From Lytechinus variegatus (Eukaryota > Echinodermata > Echinoidea > Temnopleuroida > Toxopneustidae), in assembly GCF_018143015.1 (NCBI RefSeq), contig NC_054749.1, positions 33,660,911 to 33,724,910 on the forward strand: a DNA stretch of 64,000 bases, given 5' to 3'. The position numbers and the translations under genes are program-made. Below the pieces are notes generated by a model, which saw only the letters and a program-made list of their open reading frames with translations, searched no databases and had not been told where the DNA came from. Below, one piece after another: positions 23,820 to 34,034 of the stretch (the stretch's first letter is position 1; the number at the start of each line of letters is the position of its first letter).

Positions 23820-26129
23820 GAATTATACATCGGTAAAGTTACGACGATGATATAAAATCGGGTATCCAATAACTTGCTTATTTTTTTCACAGGTAGGGAA
23901 TGAAGATTCTTGTCATGATATACTTACTCCGTATCAAACTGTCTGCTTTAAGAGAATACCATCGAGATGGGGCGCCAAATATTAATATCATGTGATTGAA
24001 TTTCCTCTCTTAGTTTCACAAATATACCGATCAAAATTATCATAAAACGATAAAATAAACATTCTAGAATAACAAACAGAATAAATGATATTAACTATAA
24101 ATGTTGTTGTAATTTAAATGCATGGTTTAAGAATTAAGAGTGAATTTTTATAACCGACCGTAAAACACTCCGGTACGATTTGGAAAAAAAGTTTTTAGTA
24201 GCCTATATTTGAAAAAAAAATGTCGCTATTTACATTTTTTTTAAACGATATGCAGGTCTGTCAGCTTTCAGAGAATGTTTATTGGCGTAATTACCGTATG
24301 GTCAAATAGTTATTATATCCAAACATTGATAATAATAAACAACTGATTTGTAAGGCTACACAGTCAATATAAAACGATAGTCGTTACTCTGTCATCGTTT
24401 GAGCGATTATATTCCATAACCATAAACAAATAGATTTTAATTTTACCATCAATATTAGGCATATATACACCAAAATGATAAAGATTTTTTTATTTTACTA
24501 AGTAACCAAGGTAACCATGAAGGTTAATTAAGTAAAATTGCAAATCTAAATATGACGTAGGCATGTGAAGGTGAAGCTCTTCTATTGTCCTTGAATTTTG
24601 TTTGTTTGTAATTTAAATTTTCAAGATCGGATGACTGTGTAATCATATTTTCCCAGATCTTTATCACAAATTGCAGCACTCCGCTACGGGGTAGGTATTT
24701 AGATGTGGCTAGTGATATATTGTATAGCCTATCATTAGTCTCCCATAATAGTCTTTTCCAAACGAAATCTTGAATGGAAAGTTCACACAACCAACGCCAT
24801 CAGTCAAGATGGTTTAGTAAACAATCGGAGACAATGAGTAATATTTTTGGGCACTGGCGGCGGCCAAGGCAAAAAAAAAATTGCGGGGTCCACTTGAAAT
24901 TTTGGGATGGAGACAGTTAAACAAAATTGACTACCCAAAAAAAGTTATCAACCAAAATTTTATGATATACCACCAACATTTTTTTACAAGCCCCCCAAAA
25001 ATGGTTATCAGGCTAAACTTTAGGGGGAGACCACAACAAATTCAGGGGGGGTCCACCTGAATTTTTGAGGGACGCAGGAAAAAAAATGACAAGCAAAAAA
25101 AAGGTTCTCAACAAAAAGATTAGGGGGACCGCCCCCACCTCAATTTAGAGGGGGACCTGTCCCCCGCCCCCCCCCCCCCCGCTTCCACCGCCTATGTATT
25201 TGGGAAATATTTACTTTGCGACGTCTCAAGATATGACGGCAATATTGCCCATTAAAAAAGACATTTTCCCTCAATAAATATATATATCAATTTTTACTTG
25301 TGCATCCAAAATGCTCAACAAAGGATAATCAGAAAAGGCAGATTCAATCATCATGATACATTAAAACAGTAAAAAATATAAAATTCTGTTTTAATCAATT
25401 TTCTTTCAGACATGCAGGTAAAATATCCGGCTGATAACTTATTATTTTTTTAATCATGTATCCATTGAGGTCAATCGATGTTCATGTCCCGAATATTGAG
25501 GCATTCTCATAGATAATAAATGTACATGGGCATGTTGCATCATTAAGACTTTGATGATCATTGGAACCAACAGGCAAGACAAATTAAGTCTTGACGAAAT
25601 TTGGCGCCTTTTTGATGGATGGGAGTTACTCAATATTTCGAAATGTACTTAAGTTTTTCGAAAAGCTGTGACCTTACCTTACCTATTCAGTTCCCTAAAC
25701 ATCTGTTCCAGGTGAATATAGGATCATACATTTCTCATTGTTTATCAATTCAATATTTATTATTTTCACATCTTCTTTAAAAATGATGTACGCTAGCTGT
25801 TGATATAGGTTTCACTGTTTTATTTGGGAAATGTACATTCGCATTATGTATCATACTGGAAAGTTGATGACGTATCTGCTCACGATATCATGTCTTATGT
25901 AACCCAGATTTATAACACCATTTTAACACTGCATGCACCTTGTCTTTCAACCGACAGGTACATGTATTCAATTAAAGATCCATATCATACATGAACAGTA
26001 AATTCTCAAGGCAATTAATCAATGATGGTCTAATCTAATACAACATTGATGAGCTGCTGATCGAATTCCTTCTGCCCTATTCCTACGACAAATTCCTTGC
26101 CCTCCTGAAACAAAATTATACATAAATAA
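23820..26129. other. Non-coding intronic sequence with a G/C-run repeat (24860-25195)
   Basis: The block at about 24860-25195 repeats GGGGGTCCACCTGAATTT- and CAAAATTTTATGATATACC-like words, contains ATGACAAGCAAAAAAAAGG, and ends in a long C run. It belongs to a dispersed low-complexity repeat class. The remainder shows no gene; a minus-strand open frame at 24524-24790 has no recognisable domain. Confidence 0.45.
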
Positions 26130-26380
26130 CACTGTTAAAAAAAATTCTATACAAAAATATCCTGCACCTGTAATCTTATACCGCACTGTGTAATCTTACA
26201 TGCATTTGTGTAAAATTACAGAAAATTGGTATTTGATGTATGTAACCTTACAGAATTATTGCAATAAAACTGTTTCCCCTTTTTTACAGACATGTTCTGT
26301 AAAATTGTAAAATAATTGTAAGAAATAAAGCATGATACTGGACAGTAAATTGTTTCCGGTAACAGCGCAGAAAATAAAAC
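26130..26380. mobile_element. Probable MITE with ACACTGTT start and TGTAATCTTACA repeats
   Basis: It contains several TGTAATCTTACA/TGTAAAATTACAG-type palindromic words, like the other CACTGTAAAAA-ended elements. The right end is only approximate. Confidence 0.5.
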
Positions 26381-28204
26381 ACAAATTGATCAAGTAAAAA
26401 TTTTCATTTTGACTTCCTTTCAAACTAAGCATTCACTTGTCTTATTTTGCATGTTTTGGGCAGCGTATACCCATTGAAACGTAAGAAAGAAAAGCCTGCC
26501 AGTCACGACGTCTTCTACATATACCGAAATTACTCATGAAATTGAAGGGGCGACTCAGATAGGCCTATTAACCATAATGGAGCAGTAATAGAAGAAACTT
26601 TTTCCTGGAATATCCTGATATCAATGGATATTCCAGAAATTGCAGTAGGCAAATTTCAAAATCATTATTAAAAGAATGGAAGTCCCGAGGTCGTTTTATG
26701 ATATGATCATGACATTACTGTGCTACAGTGCCATCATTTCTGATAGGCATGAAGGAGGAGAAGGCAATGCCTAATAAACATGTCTCCTGGACCATGTGGA
26801 CCGGAGATGTACATGCATGATTGCAGAATATGTTTATTACTTCAATCATTCCAGACAAACGGGCCCTAAATGCTCGGCAGCTGGAAAAGCCCAGTGCTCT
26901 GATGATTTCCGAGGTTTGTTTGTAGTTTTATAAAATTGAAAAATATATAGACAGGGAAGGCCTATACTGTCGTGCATCGAGCAGGAATCATAATAGTTAG
27001 ATCATGTACCCTACTTTTGGTTAGATTATGTAAGACAAGAACACCGAGGGGGTGTGAGCTGAGAATATGGGGAAAATGAATCCAATCAATGTACAAACAA
27101 TCACACGCTTTTCTGAGATTTTGAAATGGAAACCGATTTGGCACATTGAATAGCTGTGACGTCGATCTAGGCCTACAAATTAATACTAATAACTCTGGAT
27201 CGACTTCCTCTTCAAGAATGAATGAACGGATGAATGCTGGGTGCACACACAAACACACACACACGCACCCACACCCACGCACACACACACACACACAGAG
27301 AAAAAGAATGACATACAGTATAGGCATTTTTTGTTTTCTGGCATTGAACCCTAGCATAATTGTGCTTCAATGTGGGTAATTCCAAATGTAAAATGCGGCA
27401 AAAATGCTGTCACATCGAGTCGAGAGGTTCTTGAGTTAATGAAATAATTCAATCAAAATTTTTTTTTTATTATTGTATGGGTCTACCAATAAAAACACTA
27501 GTAAAAAAATCATTGACTCGCACCGTAATTACAAGATATATTATACAACATGTACAAGGGCGCAAACAGGTGTTTGATGGGGGGGGGGGGTAAGGACCTG
27601 TCCTTAATGTTTAAGGGGAAATTACATCATTTTGTTCCCCCGCACCCCAACACTTCTTGCAAATTAACCTATTTACTAAGACCTGGAGAGCACTTCCACT
27701 TTGCCAAACAATTTTGATCAAATTTTCAGTGTTATTTTTGTCTGATTTTTTTTGGAAAAAAATGTTTATTTTCAGCCTGAGTCCCCCTTTAAGTTGGCGC
27801 TTCTTTACGAAGGGCATGTTGACATGAGGGTGGGGTGGAGGGAAGGGAATAAAAAGTGCCCCGTCCCTCCTTGCCCACATCTGTAAACAGTGATACAATT
27901 TATTATGTCTTCTTTCTTTTTCCTTCTATGACATGTATGAGTAATTTTTTTTCGCGCTTAATATTATTTGGTTGTTGCTTTAACTGAGAGTAAGAATTTA
28001 CCACCTTCCTTTTTTACTTTTCAGAAGATTCTGAAGAGATCATCAAATTTTCTGTGCTGCCCCTATATTTATCCCTAACAGCATCAATTATGAATACGAT
28101 GCTTATTATCTACCATTATTATCATCTAGTGAAGTATATTAATGATAATAAGGGTTCACGAAAAAAAAGTAGTCTGAAATTGGTTGAACCCAGAAAATAT
28201 TTAA
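26381..28204. other. Non-coding intronic sequence with a short CA repeat
   Basis: A CA/CACACC microsatellite lies at about 27246-27298 and a G run at about 27579-27590. Open frames across the CA repeat (26962-27357 minus, 27146-27379 plus) owe their length to it and show no domain. Confidence 0.5.
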
Positions 28205-28843
28205 AGGGGAAGTTCACCCTGACAAAATGTTTATTGTAAAAATAGCAGAAAAAATATTGCCGAAGGTTTGAGAAATATTCATCAAATAATTAAAAAGTTA
28301 TTATAATTTCAATTATTTGATTTGTGACGTCATATGCGAGCAGCATTCCTACATAGCGAATGGTAAAAAAATCAATGAAATGTGACTTGTTTCAGAAAAT
28401 TGAAAATGGTTTTTACTGTACCTTTTTTATATCAATAGACAAATCATTTCACACCCGATCATGAACAGAAAACAAAATTAAGTCATCAAGGGCCCGTTGC
28501 AGAAAGAGTTGCGTTTAAACGCAAGTCAAAAAATCAATCGCAAATCTAAAATGCGCGCTGTTGATTGGTTGAAAATCAAGTTGCGCATGATTTTTAGAGT
28601 TGCGTTGATTGGAACTCTTTCTGCAACGGGCCCCAGGAACCATACAAAATTTGAAATTCATGCATTTTATATTACATAAATAATGGGTCAGCTGCTCGTT
28701 TATGACGTCACAAATCCAAAAATTTGAACTTTAATAACTTTCTTACTCCTTAAGAGTTTTTCCTCAAACCTTCACCGATATTTTTTTTTACTATTTTTTC
28801 TGCTATTTTTACAACAAATTTATCTTCAGGGTGAACTTCCCCT
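28205..28843. mobile_element. TTAA-flanked MITE (AGGGGAAGTTCACCCTGA family), copy 2, with nested insertion
   Basis: The left flank is TTAA (28201-28204) and the right flank is mutated to TTAC. The termini match the copies at 11545 and 48900, with paired TGACGTCA sites at 28325-28332 and 28703-28710. It is longer than its sisters because a second transposon (28491-28635) sits inside it. Confidence 0.88.
28491..28635. mobile_element. 146-bp MITE, GGGCCCGTTGCAGAAAGAG family, copy 2, nested
   Basis: The element is bounded by GGGCCCGTTGCAGAAAGAG and CTCTTTCTGCAACGGGCCC. The host MITE copy at 48900-49396 shows the uninterrupted site AAGTCATCAGGAACC; here it reads GTCATCA, element, CAGGAACC. That implies a 2-bp CA target-site duplication. 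Confidence 0.92.
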
Positions 28844-29761
28844 TTACGGGCATCCACGATGAAGAGACAGAGTCGCATGCAAACCAACCATGAATGATTA
28901 TGAACGTTCACCAATAACTGATAAAAGGTTGAATTAAAATACGCTGGATATTTTTACAAAATTTTGTGGTGAATGTGAAAATATGCAATTTCAAATATAT
29001 TCATTTAAAAGAAAACGAGCAAAATCAACAAGCAAACGATGTCAAAAATTCTACTATTTTTAATCATTTTGTGAGAAATTAACCCTGACCATTGTTCCTC
29101 CTACATTATTTTACTTGGTTTAACATGGAACATATTACCTCATTTTTATTCAGTTTAACGTGAAGCAATGAGTAACTTCTTAAGTATTTGTATCTTTTAT
29201 TGTAATGTTCTTTCGAATTGTCATGATTATGTAAATATTTAATATAATTCTTTAGATTTTTTTAAAATACAGTATACAAATAAAAAGTATATGTTTTAGA
29301 TTATATTATACAAAAGACTTGGCGAATCTGTATCATTGTAAGCTCCATCTTTAAAATTATGCCAGAGTATTATAAGGATGTTATCAACATAATACAATGT
29401 TCTTGAAATGGAAAATGAAAATAACAAAAGTATTTCCTTATGTAAACCATGGACCGAAGGTCCATGTGATATAGCATCATGAAAACATCTGGAATGATAT
29501 CATTCAATATCCTTTGATACTTGAAGTGAAGTGGAGAGTTCGTGAATAACACACTCAGATCGGGTATCATTTAAACGAGAATTCTCCTGCCTCATTCTTT
29601 TTTTTTACGAGAAAAGAGTTAATTGGTTTTCTTTTGAGAAGGGAAGATAAATAATGATAACGCCAATGGTTGCGACATCCTTGCCTGATTTTCTGACATA
29701 GCGTGACGTTAGAAAACTCCTGAGAATGATAATAATCAAGGCGGTATTATTTCTTCTGTTT
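28844..29761. other. Non-coding intronic sequence
   Basis: AT-rich. No gene or element was recognised with confidence. Confidence 0.45.
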
Positions 29762-30085
29762 TCTTTAGACCATGGACCTATCACAAATGATAATAATAAA
29801 ATAACAAATAATTATGTGATAAATAACAATAATAATAACGTTTTATTTACCCAGGGTAGCCACTTCAGTTAGGAAACTGCTCTACCAGCGGGCCCTGCAT
29901 AACATGATATGTTATTATTACCCTTCTCCAATCTAAATGCTGAGCGACTAGCAAGAAGGCAGAAGGTCCCATTTTTATAAGTCTTTGGTATGACTCGGCC
30001 GAGGATCGAACCCACGACCTCCCGTTCATGAGGCGGACGCTCTACCACTGAGCCACCATGACATGTGATAGGTACATGGTTAGAC
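29762..30085. mobile_element. Inverted-repeat borders around SINE family B
   Basis: ACCATGGACCTATCACA (about 29768-29784) and its near-complement TGTGATAGGTACATGGT (about 30064-30080) bracket the SINE at 29824-30062. This suggests the SINE inserted into a small hairpin element. Confidence 0.5.
29824..30062 (-). mobile_element. tRNA-derived SINE, family B, copy 1
   Basis: The minus strand starts with a tRNA-like head: A box TGGCTCAGTGGTAGAGCG and B box GGTTCGATCC (plus-strand 30003-30012). The sequence between includes CTCATGAAC, recalling a CAT anticodon loop. A body and an AT-rich, ATT-repeat tail near 29824 follow. A second copy at 59507-59752 in the same orientation shows that it is a SINE and not a tRNA gene. 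Confidence 0.85.
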
Positions 30086-30981
30086 ATGGTGGTCTCTTCA
30101 GTAAGACCTGACATCGAATTTTGATATTTCATTGCGTTTACTGATTATAGTGTCCCCAAAATGGCGTTCATATGCTAAGTTTCGAAACCCTCTGGATAAT
30201 AATATCTTGATCAAAACATAGACCTTAAAACAAGTGACTGCCATGGCGAAGGGACATCAACTCGCGTTGGAGACTAAACCTTGTAACCAAGGGTAACGCC
30301 AAATCCATCATGGTTCTTCATTGCTATATGTCTTGAAAAAATCTGGAGATAGATTTCATAGATTTGATGACTATCTAAAAGATAATTTTGAATCTCGCGC
30401 ATAACGACATTTCGCCAATGTCCTCGTGTTCATCATAAGCAATTACCCGAATCCTTGTCAGATTTCTAACAATGCTTGTAATGACAGAACTCTCACGAAA
30501 TGCCTATCATCTATATTATTTTTACAACCATGCAGCGGGATGAAAATACCTCATCCATATCTCTCCATCCATGATCCTACTCTCTCCCACTGTTTCTCCA
30601 TCCTTCTCTCTCCCCTCTCTCACTCTTTCCCTCTTTATCCTCCTCTCATTCTACCCCCCCCCCCCCCTCTCGTGCATCATGTTCATCTACGCCACCTTGT
30701 ACAGCGAATATCACACATGATGTCTCTTCCCTCAAATGCCTTCTAACTTCCCGGTCTAAATTATGGATATAAATATATGAATATAACATTTATACTACAG
30801 TATCTTCCCTGAAGACGACCTCAGAAAGTGTTTTTATGTGGCACGACAATATGCTCCTGCGGCGACCTGTCGTAATATATCAGCGGGAATTAAGGGTATA
30901 GAGTTAGGCCCGGGAGTTAGGATGTTGGTTCAGAATAATGCAAAGATTAGGGTTAGGGTCCATTTAATTTTGCATGGTGGC

Positions 30982-31359
30982 CTGAAGGGACATCGCAAAT
31001 AGACCAAATCGCGAATATTCACGACGAAATTGGCGACGAAATTCACGACGTCGCCAATTTCGTCGGGAATTTCGTCGTCAATTTGAATATTCACGACGAA
31101 ATTCACGACATCGTGAATTTCGTCGCGAATTATTCACGACGAAATACACGACGTCGCCAATTTCGTCGCCAATTTGAATATTGACGACGAAATTCACGAC
31201 GATATTCACGACATCGTGAATTTCGTCGAGGATTATTCACGACGAAATTGGCGACGTCGTAAATTTCGTCGTGAATATTCAAATTGACGACGAATTTCAC
31301 GACGAAATTGGTGACGTCGTGAATATTCGCGATTTGGTCTATTTGCGATGTCCCTTCAG
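30982..31359. mobile_element. MITE with CTGAAGGGACATCGC termini and CGACGAAATT repeats
   Basis: The terminal inverted repeats are perfect for about 45 bases (starting CTGAAGGGACATCGCAAAT). The interior is made of ATTCACGACGAAATT- and GGCGACG-type words in both orientations. The whole element is thus a multi-stem hairpin. A 106-codon Arg/Asn-rich open frame on the minus strand is a by-product. Confidence 0.9.
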
Positions 31360-31551
31360 TGCCACTATAGTTTCGTAGGTTGGTTCTATGTCTGGCTTGA
31401 ATAACGTGAAAATTCCCCATCGGAGCAATTGTCGCAGGAGAAAATGTCATGGGACATTACACACATTTTTAATCAATTAGAGTAGCCTGCCTATGATGAT
31501 GTAGGCCTATAGACTGACACATGATTCACAGAATATATCTTCAGACAAACC

Positions 31552-32083
31552 GGGTCCCGTCTTACAAAGAGTTACCATGGTTACGATTGATCCCATCTAC
31601 CTCAAGTATATGGAAATCCAACAAAGTCATATTTTTTTCTTTAGGAAATGTTCACAATGTCCTATGAAAACAAAGAGAAGCATAGTGGAGCGTTGTGGCC
31701 CAGTGGATTAGTCTTCAGACTTTGAAACAGAGGGTCGTGGATTCGAATCACAGCCATGGCGTAATTTCCTTCAGCAAGAAACTGATCCACAGTTGTGCTG
31801 CACTCAACCCAGGTGAGGTAAATGGGTACCGGTAGGAAGTAATTTCTTAAAAAGCTGTGTGCGCTATGAACGTCTAGCTTAGCCGGGTAATATAGGAGCG
31901 TCTTGAGCACCTAACAAGGTGGATACCCTATATCATTTTTATTATTAATTATTGCCAAGAAATCAGTGAATGTATGATTAGGCAAAATATTTTGCACATA
32001 AATGCATTTTAGATGTTGACGTTTCTGGTTTTCCATTGTTGCGCTTGACTGGATCAATCGTAACTCTTTGTAAGACAGGGTCC
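31552..32083. mobile_element. MITE with GTCTTACAAAGAGTTAC ends, interrupted by a SINE
   Basis: The left GGGTCCCGTCTTACAAAGAG..TTACGATTGATC and the right GATCAATCGTAACTCTTTG..TAAGACAGGGTCC are inverted copies. SINE family A sits inside at 31686-31912. This is the second nested insertion visible in the window. Confidence 0.8.
31686..31912 (+). mobile_element. tRNA-derived SINE, family A, copy 2
   Basis: The plus-strand head TGGAGCGTTGTGGCCCAGTG, a slightly decayed B box (GGATTCGAATC), and the same body as 1161-1464 are present up to GGGTAATATAGG. The ATT tail is lost. Confidence 0.85.
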
Positions 32084-32096
32084 AGAATGCAGAATA

Positions 32097-32548
32097 CACT
32101 GGAAAAACCCCGGTGTTGATTTAACATCATCCCGGAATCTATATCTGTCCACACCAGAGAAGTATTGAAATAACACCAGTTTGGAATCAAACCTATGCTG
32201 TTTTAATACCAATTGGTGTTGTATAAACACATATCATTAATCTATAATTGTTTCTATGTCCTTTTCTACGGTAATTTACATTGTTTTATTTTTCCGATTG
32301 TTTAACTTATGTTTTTATATTGATGCTACTTTAAATTATGGGATCCAAACTCTTACGGGTTTTTTCAAACTTTTTTTGTATCCCTTGACATGTTTTACTT
32401 TGTTTTACTTGTCTAAATAAATACAAATACAAAATATCTGGTGTTAGACCAAAACCAAACTGGTGTTGTTTAACACTTCTCTGGTGTGGACAGATATAGA
32501 TTGGGGCTGGTGTTACATGTAAATCAACACCGAAGTTTTTGCAGTGTA
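32097..32548. mobile_element. MITE with CACTGGAAAAACCCCGGTG/TTTTTGCAGTG ends
   Basis: Inverted arms contain CGGTGTTGATTTAACA, ATCTATATCTGTCCACACC and ACACTTCTCTGGTGTGGACA. The unpaired middle (about 32230-32430) is AT-rich. It resembles the GGTGTTA-word elements at 17.2 and 59.9 kb. Confidence 0.75.
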
Positions 32549-32690
32549 TACAGTGCCTTCTTATTTTCACTCCTTTTTTTTTGGGGGGGGGTGCTTTGTT
32601 GAATGAAAATAATTCAGTCTCGGATATTTCGATCATTAACCGAAGTCGCAATGAATTTCCCTAATATACTGGGTACAAGCAGGCGCTACT

Positions 32691-33432
32691 ACACTGTGAA
32701 AAAAAAGAGTAAATTTACGTTGGTCATTTTTTTGTTGGGTAATATATACGTTGGTTATTGTTTTGTTGGGCATTATGTGCCCAATACTTAGGCAAATTTT
32801 TACTCTGCCGCTGCCAAAATACAGATGTCCAATTGTTGGGCTAGTAATTGCCCTGCTGAGTGGTAAATGTTGCGAAACTTTACGATCACGAGTTGCGCTT
32901 GCAGCATGCTACACACGGTCGATAAGATATGGAGGAGCTTCTAGATGACTGGGGGCTGGGGAGCCTCGCTGAATCTTTCATAGATGAGTTGCTTAAACGT
33001 TTTTTTAATTTTTTTTTATTTTGGACATTACGTTAAGCATAATTTGTAAGGAATTTGTCAGAATAGGCCTACATACATGACATATATCTGACGCTGTTTT
33101 GTTTTTGCTTCACTCATTTGAGATATGCACTTGCACTTGTATGCAGCGTTATTGTGCATGCAAAGCACTTTCGGATAAGGTCTCCGATCGACACGGACCA
33201 GGTACACGAAGTGAGTGTAGGCCTTGCCCAGATGTTGGGTTAATAACTTTATTAAAAAGTTGGGCAAATTAATGTCCCCCAAAATGTAGTTCAAAATATT
33301 ACCCAACAGTTGGGCACATTAATGCCCCAACAACGTTGGGTAAAATATTGCCCAGTAGTTGGTAGGGTTGACTATCGGCCCAACGTTGGGCAAAATATTG
33401 GGTAAAATATTGCCCAATTTTTTTACAGTGTA
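32691..33432. mobile_element. MITE with ACACTGTGAAAAAAA/TTTTTTTACAGTGT ends and GTTGGG words
   Basis: The ends are inverted repeats of the ACACTGT type. Both arms are dense in GTTGGGTAAT/ATTGCCCAAC words, which pair with each other. The middle (about 32830-33230) is ordinary sequence with no credible gene. Confidence 0.75.
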
Positions 33433-33810
33433 CACAACGGCTTATACTACACAAGTGAGTCACTGACCGTATTCTATAACGTCATGAATCTTTTCCGACT
33501 CATTAATTGGCTCCAAAATAGTTTGCTTACACCATTGAGGTAGAAACACACAAAACAATCATGACAAGAGACGTTACTCATCATGCATTGGTCTACGGGA
33601 AATTAGCTTTAGGATTACCATGGTAAAAATGCTTTCATTTCGTATATGAATACAAACACAGCAATATCATTACTGATAAGAGATATAGCCTTGAAGCGAA
33701 GTTGATGCTGTTTCTTGTCTGGACTTAAAGAAAATCATAATTGTATACTTAGTGGTGAAATAAGTCAAAATAATAATCCCCATATCAGTGGGCGTTTTGG
33801 TGTCTTGTAC

Positions 33811-33960
33811 ACAGTAAAAACGCTGTACAAAATATCGCTGTATAAGAGGTGCTGTATAATTTTTGAACAGAACATGTTTAAGCTTTGATAATATCGGTAT
33901 AAAACACGGCGAATTGACCTGTTTAAGGTCCGTAGACAGAAGGCTTGAACAGGGGGTTGT
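33811..33960. repeat. CACAGTAAAAACGCTGTAC-ended repeat fragment
   Basis: It starts CACAGTAAAAACGCTGTACA and carries GCTGTATAA and TTTTTGAACAG words shared with the repeat at 45495-45757. Confidence 0.5.
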
Positions 33961-33972
33961 ACAAGATACTGG

Positions 33973-34034
33973 CACGTGTAAAGCGCATGCGTACGCGTGC
34001 GCAGTACTATGCTAGTGGTCGGAAGATGGCGTTG
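33973..34034 (+). promoter_or_regulatory. Promoter-like segment with E-box, NRF1-like and YY1-like motifs
   Basis: CACGTG (33973-33978) is followed by GCGCATGCGT and CGCGTGCGCAG (33983-34004), resembling NRF1 sites, and AAGATGGCG (34023-34031), resembling the downstream YY1 site found at many metazoan start sites. It is CpG-rich against an AT-rich background. A 19-codon upstream ORF starts at 34026. The identity of the motifs is by consensus only. Confidence 0.5.

Noticed and set aside
24524-24790. 88-codon minus-strand frame
   Set aside because: No recognisable domain, no consensus splice sites, and length not exceptional for 64 kb of AT-rich DNA.
26962-27357. 131-codon frame with a Cys/Val run
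   Set aside because: The run is the CA microsatellite read in frame; the rest has no recognisable domain.
29995-30062. tRNA gene with a CAT anticodon
   Set aside because: A and B boxes are present, but the anticodon stem does not pair properly, the same body and tail occur at 59507-59752, and the head is fused to a SINE body.
29869-30132. 87-codon frame across the SINE
   Set aside because: It is a translation of the tRNA-derived SINE head and body; no coding evidence.
31130-31450. 106-codon Arg/Asn/Phe-rich frame
   Set aside because: It lies within the CGACGAAATT-word MITE and follows its repeat structure.
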